A DNA stretch of 54,728 nucleotides, from positions 1-54,728 of the forward strand of contig JAITVS010000368.1 of assembly GCA_031285685.1 (NCBI GenBank), read 5' to 3'. Numbering within the stretch: position 1 is the first letter of the stretch; each line of letters begins with the position of its first letter. A program made the position numbers and the translations under genes. Origin of the DNA: Tannerella sp. Its GTDB lineage: Bacteria > Bacteroidota > Bacteroidia > Bacteroidales > Tannerellaceae. Below the pieces are notes generated by a model. It was not told where the DNA came from and made no database searches. It was given only the letters and a program-made list of their open reading frames with translations. Shown in pieces: positions 26,501 through 33,542 of the stretch.

Positions 26501-29500
26501 GTATGATGCGAAGTCTTGATCAGACGGACTTTGAGACGGCAAATATTCAGTATATTGAATTCTGGGTAATGGATCCGTTTATTTATGATAGTGTGAATGC
26601 CAAAGGCGGTGATCTGTATTTCAATCTTGGTGAAATATCAGAAGATATCCTGAAAGACGAAAAGAAATTTTTTGAAAACGGGTTACCTGTAGATGGTGAT
26701 ATGTCACAGGTTGACACGACTGTGTGGGGGAAAGTTCCGAAACAGCAAAGTACTGTTTATGCATTTGATAATACTACGGGAACACGAAGACTCCAGGATG
26801 TCGGATTTAACGGGCTTTCCTCAGAAGAGGAAAGAAGCAGGAACGGTTCATTTCCTGCTTATGATGAATTTTTGGATAAACTGGAACGTAACTTGTCTCC
26901 TGAGGTAATCCAGCAAATGCAGAATGATCCGCTTTCACCGTTCAATGACCCTGCTACCGATAATTACCGTTATTTCCGGGGTTCCGATTATGACAGAGAA
27001 CAGGCGGATATCCTTACCCGGTATAAACGTTATAACGGGGTGGAGGGTAATTCGGCAGAGGCTGGTGATTCTCAGGAGTCTTATAGTACATCTGCGACCA
27101 TGCTCCCGGATGTTGAAGATTTTAACAAAGATAACACGCTGAACGAAAATGAAAAATACTATCAGTATAAAGTATCCATTCGTCCGGAAGATATGGAAGT
27201 TGGAATGAATTATATTGTAGATAAACGAACTTCAAATGTAAGATTGCTTAATGGAAAGACCGAGCAGGTGACATGGTATCAGTTCAAAATTCCGATAAAA
27301 GATTATAGCCATAAAGTAGGAACAATATCCGATTTCAGTTCTATCCGTTTTATGCGTACTTTTATGACCGGTTTTGAAAAGACTACCATCTTGCGTTTCG
27401 GTAAATTCTCTCTGGTGCGTGGCGAATGGCGTCCGTACGAGCAGGCATTGTATAAGTCTGATGCGGCTCCTTCCGTCAATGGTTCTTTATCTGTTTCGAC
27501 TATAAATATAGAGGAAAATAGTGATCGTCAGCCGATAAATTATATGCTTCCACCGGGAGTTTCACGTATAACGGACCCCAGTCAGCCACAACTGCGTCAG
27601 CAGAACGAACAATCGTTGTCTTTGAAAGTTGAAAATCTTGCATCTCTGGATGCCCGTGCAGTATATAAAAGAACAAGCTATGATTTGCGCCGCTATAAGA
27701 GAATGCAACTCTTTGTGCATGCTGAAAAATTAGTTGATGATGTTACAAGCCTTGAAAGCGGAGATCTTTCGATTTTCGTACGTCTGGGTTCGGATTATAA
27801 AAATAACTATTATGAGTATGAGATTCCATTGAATCTTACACCTTTTGGCAGTACGAAGAGCGATGAGGTATGGCTTTCGGAGAATATGTTTAACTTTACG
27901 CTGGAGACGTTTACGGATCTGAAACTTGAGCGTAATCGTGCTAAAAGTAGTGGTGAAGGAGTGACATATGGTACGCTTTATTCAAAATATGATCCGAATA
28001 ATACCCGTAATACGATAAGTATTATCGGTAATCCCGCTCTTTCTGAAGTACAGGTCATTATGATTGGCATACGAAATAATTCGGGAGATACAAAAAGTGC
28101 GGAAGTCTGGATCAATGAATTGCGTGTCACGGATTTCGACGAGTCGGGAGGATGGGCTGCAAATACGAATATGAATCTTGCCATTTCCGATTTTGCGACT
28201 ATCAATGCAACCGGCAGCATTGAGACGGCAGGGTTCGGAGGGTTGGAGCAATCCGTATCCGAGCGGAGCCTTGAAGATTATAAGCAGTTCAGTATTGCGA
28301 CAACGGTTCAGTTAGGAAAGCTATTTCCAAAGAAAGTGAGAGTATCTCTTCCGTTATATTATGCATATTCGAAAGAAGTGACGTCGCCTCAGTATAATCC
28401 GCTGGATCAGGATATTATTCTTCAAGAAGCGATAGATAACGAACCGACAAAAGCAGGGAAAGACTCTATACGCAGTTTCTCCAATGATGTTCTGACAACA
28501 AATGCGTTTGCCCTTAATAATGTGCGTGTTGATGTAAGAAGTAAAAAACCGATGCCTTATGATCCGGCTAACTTTTCAATGGGCTACGCTTCAAATGTAG
28601 AAAAAAGAACGAATCCTGAAACAGAGTATGAAACAACAAAGAATTATCAGGGTAATCTGGGGTATTCATATTCACCTTATGTAAAACCGTTGAAGCCATT
28701 CGGGAAAGTCAAGGATCATGGCGGGTACACAAAATATATAAAGCAACTCGCATTTTATTATTTGCCTTCGTCAATTAGTTTACAGAATACGATTACGCGT
28801 AATTATTATGAAATACAGTTGCGTGATCTTAATAATGTGAATAATGCAAGCCAGATTCCTGTCTCTTTCAGCCAGAACTTTTACTGGGACAGAGCTTTTA
28901 ATATCCGGTGGAACCCATTGAGTAATTTTTCCCTGAATCTTAATACCGGTACAAATGCACGAATAGAAGAAGGATATTTGCAAGTAAATAAAAATCTGAA
29001 TCGGGATGATTATGAAAAATGGAAAGATACCGTAATGAAAAGTATTGCGGATCTTGGAACGCCTTTGCTGTATGACCAGAATTTTACGGCTACATATACC
29101 CCGCCGTTTCAACAAATACCGATACTTGACTGGATAACAGGTTCTGTTTCTTATAAAGCGACATACAACTGGGAAAGAGGCTCGTATGTCGATGAAGAAA
29201 CAATTATCGGAAACTCTGTAAAAAATCAACGTGTGATTGATCTACAGGGAAGTCTTAACCTGACGTCACTCTATAATAAGAATGATTTTCTGAAAAAAGT
29301 AAACCAGAAGAGTAATGTTAAGAAAAGCGCGACTACGCCTAAATCTACCAGGAGCAAGAATCGTTGGAAACCGTTGGAAATGGAGATTACCCTGAGCCTT
29401 GACAGTGGTGTTATCGTGACACATAATATGTTAACGAAACATGTCCTTATTAATGCGCGGCTTGCCAACGACAGTACTAAAAGATATAAGGTATCCTATA

Positions 29501-31032
29501 AAGCGCTTGATTTTGCGCGTGTACGTATCACAAACAGAGATACGGTCAGCCTTAAGTTATCCATACGTCCTGCTCCGCCAAGAGAGCAGAATTTTTCCTA
29601 TAAGCTTGCGGAATACAGTGCGCGTACGTTGATGATGCTACGCCGTATTAACATACAATATACATTGACTGACGGAATGTATCTGCCCGGATTTATGCCG
29701 GAGATCGGAAACTGGTTCGGTCAGAGTTCCACACCAACCGGACGGGCTCCGGGATGGGGATTTGCCTTTGGTGATGTGCGGCGGTCATTTATCGATGACG
29801 CCGAAGATAAAGGGTGGCTTGTCAATAATGAAGATAATATTACTCCGGCCATGATCAATGCATCGAAGGTGTTGACAGGCTCGGCTTTGATAGAGCCGTT
29901 GCCCGGCTTAAAAATAAATCTTAATGCGAATTATATGAATACGCATGATACGGAAATACAATATATGTATGCCGGAATGCCTGAGACCAGAGGTGGAACT
30001 TTCTCAATGACAACGATAGGGCTTGGCGGTTTCTTTGCCGGTTCGGGAGATGCGCGTAAAGGTTATAGATCCGATGTGTTTCAGGAAATGCTTGATAACA
30101 GAAATATAATAGCATCGCGTATACAAAACAGGTACACCGGGACAACCTATCCGGATGCGGGATTTATCTCGGAAACCAGTTATAAAAATACGGAGTATAG
30201 TCCGAATAACGGAACGGTGGGGCTTAATTCCAGTGATGTGCTTATTCCTTCATTTATAGCAGCTTATACGAATAAAAATCCTAAAAAAGTGGGACTGACA
30301 GCGTTTCCGTCATTGAGCAGTATATTGCCGAACTGGAATATAACCTATGACGGTTTGATGCAATTGCCTTTTATAAGTCAACGTTTTAAGAGTATGTCAT
30401 TATCACATCGGTATAATTGTGTATATACCATTGGGAGTTATAATTCTTACCTGAATTGGGTGAATGCAGGTATAGGCGGAGATCTCGGTTATGTCCGCAA
30501 TACCGAAACCGGTGCGCCGATACCTTCGATGGGTTACGAAATAGCATCGGTTACGCTGACCGAATCATTTAATCCTTTGTTGGGAATCGATGCCACATTC
30601 CTTAATAATGTGACTGCCGGGGCTAAGTATGCAAGAAACCGCACGATCAATCTTAATGCCACATCCTATCAGTTGGTAGAAGCATTTACGAATGATATTA
30701 CAATGAGCCTCGGTTATAAATATGCGGAATTTAATAAGATTCTCAAGATGAGGAAAAAAGGTGACTTTAGTAATGATCTCACAGTACGTATGGATTATAC
30801 TCGTCGTAAGGCCTTGGCGCTTGTCCGAAAACTGGAAGACGGGTATACACAGGCTACACAGGGTACAATTTCACAAACGATACAGTTTTCTGCAGATTAT
30901 GCATTTAGTAAAAAAGTTACATTGCGTGCATTTTATGATCTTCAGATTAATGAACCTTTAGTCTCAAGCTCTTCTTTCCCTACTTCAAACTCCAATTACG
31001 GAGTCAGCATTCAGATCTCACTCAATGAATAA
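23569..31032 (+). CDS. sprA: SprA, outer membrane translocon of the type IX secretion system
   Basis: A 2487-residue outer membrane beta-barrel through which folded T9SS cargo passes. Its size is within the SprA/Sov range. A signal peptide or anchor covers about 1-22 (Lys-Arg-Arg then Ile-rich). Asp/Asn- and aromatic-rich beta segments alternate through the whole length, with SprA-typical stretches such as Phe-Asp-Leu-Asn-Tyr-Asn-Thr-Glu near 225 and the recurring Glu-Val-Trp-(Ile/Val)-x-Asn blocks (near 360 and 1523). A repeated pattern of Asn-Pro-Leu-X-Asn-Phe or Leu-Pro-X-Leu motifs marks strand ends. It is the export route expected for the two cargo proteins at 12988-17596. No frameshift is seen in 7.4 kb. 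Confidence 0.93.
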   Translation: MKRRIIYITIIIACVSGIFVMNAGYPALLTDMPVLGIFSPEDVMPDDTIVKPRIPVKKTVPEEYEDLNNNSASDLRDPDNLQTEVEYDLNSGTYLIRSRVGDLDLGTPLRMTPEEYQNYSLKQSLNQYFQDRNRSALDSVGAAGRGGNQFNLMDMQFDLGGADKLFGPGGVRLRSQGTIGLDMGLKTSKTKNPSLPEKSRSRTFFNFDTNVQMNMHASVGTKINFDLNYNTEAAFDFDATKLKLAYAGEEDEILKSLEGGNVSLSTNNSLIRGGSALFGVKTDLQFGKLRVKALLAQQESDSRSVSAKGGSQMTEFEIAVDNYDENRHYFLAYYFRDNYDKAMSKLPYISSPISINRVEVWITNKISSTGQTRNLVAFSDLGEYEHISNPAFTPSGRVNVPYNEANTLYRTIVDNYPGAREISSVTQTLEGFLEGGLDYEKVESARMLSPSEYKFNAQLGYISLNSKLQADEVLAVAFEYTYNGDVYQVGEFSSDKTENTNQCLFLKVLKGTSLSPSMPFWDLMMKNIYSLNAYSIQKTKFRLDIVYQSDTAGTYVYTIPEGNIKDQTLLKVMSLDRLNSNNEVVPGGSGDGFFDYVEGYTIISNNGRIVFPVVEPFGSHLREKIGNDEIADKYVYQELYDSTLTVAKQIAEKNKFLLRGQYTGSASNVIQLGATNVARGSVVVRANGIILTENVDYIVNYSSGTVTILNENLISSNASINVSLENQSTFSTQRKTMFGADLNYEFSKNFNMGATIMHLSEMPLTTKTTLGDESVKNTLWGVNLDYKGQSQWLTNMFDKLPLLSLTQPSSFSVNAEFAHLIAGHYQNKYTGEYSYLDDFESTQSEFDLLNPYFWNLASTPYDNNKTTELFPEAGLVNNVDYGKNRALLAWYYVDGIFTRKNSSLRPSYMTNDDISNHYVRAVQSKELFPDRDLGTTDNNYLNVLNLAYYPNERGPYNLDADNINSDGSLMYPEKRWGGMMRSLDQTDFETANIQYIEFWVMDPFIYDSVNAKGGDLYFNLGEISEDILKDEKKFFENGLPVDGDMSQVDTTVWGKVPKQQSTVYAFDNTTGTRRLQDVGFNGLSSEEERSRNGSFPAYDEFLDKLERNLSPEVIQQMQNDPLSPFNDPATDNYRYFRGSDYDREQADILTRYKRYNGVEGNSAEAGDSQESYSTSATMLPDVEDFNKDNTLNENEKYYQYKVSIRPEDMEVGMNYIVDKRTSNVRLLNGKTEQVTWYQFKIPIKDYSHKVGTISDFSSIRFMRTFMTGFEKTTILRFGKFSLVRGEWRPYEQALYKSDAAPSVNGSLSVSTINIEENSDRQPINYMLPPGVSRITDPSQPQLRQQNEQSLSLKVENLASLDARAVYKRTSYDLRRYKRMQLFVHAEKLVDDVTSLESGDLSIFVRLGSDYKNNYYEYEIPLNLTPFGSTKSDEVWLSENMFNFTLETFTDLKLERNRAKSSGEGVTYGTLYSKYDPNNTRNTISIIGNPALSEVQVIMIGIRNNSGDTKSAEVWINELRVTDFDESGGWAANTNMNLAISDFATINATGSIETAGFGGLEQSVSERSLEDYKQFSIATTVQLGKLFPKKVRVSLPLYYAYSKEVTSPQYNPLDQDIILQEAIDNEPTKAGKDSIRSFSNDVLTTNAFALNNVRVDVRSKKPMPYDPANFSMGYASNVEKRTNPETEYETTKNYQGNLGYSYSPYVKPLKPFGKVKDHGGYTKYIKQLAFYYLPSSISLQNTITRNYYEIQLRDLNNVNNASQIPVSFSQNFYWDRAFNIRWNPLSNFSLNLNTGTNARIEEGYLQVNKNLNRDDYEKWKDTVMKSIADLGTPLLYDQNFTATYTPPFQQIPILDWITGSVSYKATYNWERGSYVDEETIIGNSVKNQRVIDLQGSLNLTSLYNKNDFLKKVNQKSNVKKSATTPKSTRSKNRWKPLEMEITLSLDSGVIVTHNMLTKHVLINARLANDSTKRYKVSYKALDFARVRITNRDTVSLKLSIRPAPPREQNFSYKLAEYSARTLMMLRRINIQYTLTDGMYLPGFMPEIGNWFGQSSTPTGRAPGWGFAFGDVRRSFIDDAEDKGWLVNNEDNITPAMINASKVLTGSALIEPLPGLKINLNANYMNTHDTEIQYMYAGMPETRGGTFSMTTIGLGGFFAGSGDARKGYRSDVFQEMLDNRNIIASRIQNRYTGTTYPDAGFISETSYKNTEYSPNNGTVGLNSSDVLIPSFIAAYTNKNPKKVGLTAFPSLSSILPNWNITYDGLMQLPFISQRFKSMSLSHRYNCVYTIGSYNSYLNWVNAGIGGDLGYVRNTETGAPIPSMGYEIASVTLTESFNPLLGIDATFLNNVTAGAKYARNRTINLNATSYQLVEAFTNDITMSLGYKYAEFNKILKMRKKGDFSNDLTVRMDYTRRKALALVRKLEDGYTQATQGTISQTIQFSADYAFSKKVTLRAFYDLQINEPLVSSSSFPTSNSNYGVSIQISLNE

Positions 31033-31070
31033 AACAAAAATGTATTTGATGAATTTTCGGATTATAGAGT

Positions 31071-31172
31071 TTTGAAAAGCAAAGTGGAAAGCGAATTTGT
31101 AATGAATTGTAAATGAATATAATAATGAAAATGCTTTAGAATATTATTGTATACTTTCCACTGCTTTTCAAA
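31071..31172. repeat. interrupted inverted repeat downstream of sprA
   Basis: An 11-base arm (31071-31081) pairs with 31162-31172, and an 8-base arm (31084-31091) pairs with 31154-31161, leaving a two-base bulge and a loop of about 62 bases with weaker inner pairing. No T-run follows, so it is not a standard terminator. It may be a processing signal, small RNA or remnant of a mobile miniature element. Confidence 0.55.
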
Positions 31173-31445
31173 TCGACCTTCACAGGCCAAATATACATGC
31201 CCTTAATTAGAACTTTTATGATGCAAAAATAATTTATTTTTTATATACAGCATCTATATGTGATTATACAAATCCGGCAAAAAATACCATACACAGTTAT
31301 ACAAATTGAATCATTAATTATATGATCAATTCTATACGATAGGTGTAATATCCTCTGATAATTAAATGTTTAATATTTGCTGTTATAGTTTAGTATTGTA
31401 GATAAAAATAGGAAAAAGCATTTGTGTAACAAAAATTTGTATCCT

Positions 31446-31568
31446 CTTGTCATTGCATTTGATTTGCGCTATTTTTATCCAAAAAATGAAGATCGGCTGC
31501 ATCTCAGCATTGGCAAAAGAAAAATAATTTTCCCTTGCCATTGCATTCGATTTGCATTATCTTTGCCG
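31446..31568 (+). repeat. duplicated promoter block
   Basis: Two copies of about 35 bases (31446-31480, 31534-31568) share CATTGCATT, GATTTGC and flanking bases. The downstream copy carries TATCTTTG; the upstream copy has the degenerate TATTTTTA at the same place. Confidence 0.65.
31535..31565 (+). promoter_or_regulatory. promoter of the tsaC operon
   Basis: -7 TATCTTTG (31558-31565) with a TTG at 31535-31537, spacing 20. The leader to ATG 31575 is only a few bases. Confidence 0.7.
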
Positions 31569-31574
31569 GTTACT

Positions 31575-32147
31575 ATGGAAAATTTTAATGAAGATATTCA
31601 ATGCGCCTGTGATGTATTGAAAAAAGGCGGCATTATTTTATATCCTACCGATACGATATGGGGTATTGGTTGTGATGCAACGAATGAAGAAGCCGTCCGG
31701 CGTATCTTTAATCTGAAACAACGGGCGGATCAGAAAGCCATGCTGGTTCTGATTGATTCGTCTGCAAAACTGAATACATATGTGTCGGAGGTCCCTGATA
31801 TGGCATGGGATCTGACGGAGTTGGCGGAAAAACCTCTTACGATTATTTATCCGGAAGGTAAAAATCTTGCCCAGAATCTGCTTGGAGAAGATCATAGTAT
31901 CGGTATCCGTATTACAAACGAACCATTCTCACAAAAACTATGTGAGCGATTTCGCAAACCTCTTGTTTCTACTTCCGCAAATATAAGCGGACAACTTTCG
32001 CCTTCTTCATTTGACGAAATCTCCGAAGAAGTGAAGAGTGGGGTTGATTATATTGTGAAATATCGAAGGAATGAGAAAATAAAGAGCAAACCATCGGGAA
32101 TCATACGTCTGGGTATAGACAATTCAATACAAATCATCAGAAAGTAA
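31575..32147 (+). CDS. tsaC: L-threonylcarbamoyladenylate synthase (TsaC/Sua5)
   Basis: A 190-residue enzyme making threonylcarbamoyl-AMP from threonine, bicarbonate and ATP for the t6A37 tRNA modification. Family motifs are intact: Gly-Gly-Ile-Ile-Leu-Tyr-Pro-Thr-Asp-Thr-Ile-Trp-Gly near 18-30, Lys-Gln-Arg near 50, and Ser-Thr-Ser-Ala-Asn-Ile-Ser-Gly near 138-145. It lacks the extra C-terminal Sua5 domain. The start at 31575 follows the promoter at 31535-31565; the 51-codon upstream extension crosses that promoter. Its TAA overlaps the ATG of the sugar transferase by one base. Confidence 0.93.
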   Translation: MENFNEDIQCACDVLKKGGIILYPTDTIWGIGCDATNEEAVRRIFNLKQRADQKAMLVLIDSSAKLNTYVSEVPDMAWDLTELAEKPLTIIYPEGKNLAQNLLGEDHSIGIRITNEPFSQKLCERFRKPLVSTSANISGQLSPSSFDEISEEVKSGVDYIVKYRRNEKIKSKPSGIIRLGIDNSIQIIRK

Positions 32148-33541
32148 TGATGGATAAACGCAGGCAGAGAATTAAGTATATTTTGATGGACTTTATGACG
32201 GCTTCCGTTACATGGCTGTTGTTTAATCTGTTGCGTTTTTCAGAAGTTGCGCAATATAATTTTAGTTCTTTGCTAAGCTATTTATTATACTACCAGGTGC
32301 TGGAAGGACAAATTCAGATACCGTTTTTCTGGTTGATTCTTTATTTTTTTTCCGGATATTATAATAAACCTTTTGGAAAATCGCGTATCGGTGAACTTTT
32401 TTCTACGTTTATTGTAGTGATAGCGGGATCGGTTGTGATTTTTTTTATCGTTATATTGAACGATTTGCCCCGATCATTTCATGTATATTACACGTTATTT
32501 TTTAGTCTTTGCGGATTACAATTTTTTCTGACGTATGCAGGCAGGGCTTTTATCACAAATCATGCCTTGAGAAAATTATGGTTCCGTGAATGGTTTGAAA
32601 ATATACTCATCATAGGAACTGGGGAGAGTGCGATGAAAATCCGTGAAAATTTATGTGAATCGGGTTATCATATTCTCGGATTCGTTCGGGAAAAAGGGAT
32701 ACTGGCATCATCTTTTGTTGATTCACGGGAAATACTTGGGACAACGGATGATATCAAGGAAATACTTATTAATAATAAAGTGGATGAAATCGTTATTGCT
32801 GTTGAGGGAAAGGATGTGGTACCGTTACTTTATAGTCTATACCAGTATCAGCTTCCGGTAAAGGTGTTGGCAGATAAAAATAATTTTCTTTCCAAGGCTA
32901 AAGTAAATACAATCCATGGCATTCCTTTTATTGATATAACGGAAAATAATTTCTCCGAAGCGGAAAAAAATATCAAATGGTTTTTTGATAAATTAATCTC
33001 TTTTTGTGTACTGATCTTGTTGTCTCCTTTGTACTTATGCATATCCATAAAAGTAAAAATGGATTCTCCGGGTTCTGTTTTTTTCAAACAGGAACGTATC
33101 GGTTACAGAGGGAAGCCTTTTATTATTTATAAATTCCGGACGATGTTCGACGAATCATCCGGGCAGGGTCCTTTGTTGACGGCAAGAGATGATAAGCGTG
33201 TTACGCCGTTTGGAAAATTTCTTCGCAAATACCGTCTGGACGAAATTCCTCAGTTCTGGAATGTGTTGAAAGGAGATATGTCCCTTGTGGGGCCACGCCC
33301 GGAACAGCGTTATTACATCGAACGGATTGTAGAAAAAGCGCCGTATTACTATTTGCTTCATAATGTGCGTCCGGGCATAACATCATGGGGGATGGTTAAG
33401 TATGGGTACGCGGAAACTGTTGATAAGATGATAGAAAGGCTTGACTATGATATTCTTTATTATGAGAATATGTCACTGGTACTGGATATCAAAATCTTAA
33501 TTTACACTGTAAAAATAGTATTTACCGGGAAAGGAGTTTAG
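32147..33541 (+). CDS. undecaprenyl-phosphate sugar phosphotransferase (polyprenyl glycosylphosphotransferase)
   Basis: A 464-residue membrane protein that would transfer a sugar-1-phosphate to undecaprenyl phosphate, starting an exopolysaccharide, capsule or O-antigen unit. It has four to five N-terminal membrane spans (1-150), a CoA-binding-like Rossmann region (Ile-Ile-Gly-Thr-Gly-Glu-Ser near 153), another hydrophobic segment near 280 and the bacterial sugar transferase domain (about 275-464). Signatures are Phe-Phe-Lys-Gln-Glu-Arg-Ile-Gly, Lys-Phe-Arg-Thr-Met, Arg-Leu-Asp-Glu-Ile-Pro-Gln and Leu-Val-Gly-Pro-Arg-Pro-Glu. It resembles WcaJ/WbaP-type enzymes. There is no polysaccharide gene cluster around it. 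It is sandwiched in a tsaC - ClC operon. Confidence 0.9.
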   Translation: MMDKRRQRIKYILMDFMTASVTWLLFNLLRFSEVAQYNFSSLLSYLLYYQVLEGQIQIPFFWLILYFFSGYYNKPFGKSRIGELFSTFIVVIAGSVVIFFIVILNDLPRSFHVYYTLFFSLCGLQFFLTYAGRAFITNHALRKLWFREWFENILIIGTGESAMKIRENLCESGYHILGFVREKGILASSFVDSREILGTTDDIKEILINNKVDEIVIAVEGKDVVPLLYSLYQYQLPVKVLADKNNFLSKAKVNTIHGIPFIDITENNFSEAEKNIKWFFDKLISFCVLILLSPLYLCISIKVKMDSPGSVFFKQERIGYRGKPFIIYKFRTMFDESSGQGPLLTARDDKRVTPFGKFLRKYRLDEIPQFWNVLKGDMSLVGPRPEQRYYIERIVEKAPYYYLLHNVRPGITSWGMVKYGYAETVDKMIERLDYDILYYENMSLVLDIKILIYTVKIVFTGKGV

Positions 33542-33542
33542 G

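Larger units (their letters stand above)
31033..31574. other. 542-base spacer after sprA with inverted repeat and duplicated promoter
   Basis: The spacer contains a long inverted repeat (31071-31172), an AT-rich middle with no supported frame, and two copies of a promoter-like block (31446-31480 and 31534-31568). A 51-codon upstream extension of the tsaC frame covers both copies and is not taken as coding. Confidence 0.65.

Noticed and set aside
31422..31574. 51-codon N-terminal extension of tsaC
   Set aside because: It spans both copies of the duplicated promoter block, including a good -7 box, and does not match the family's N-terminus.
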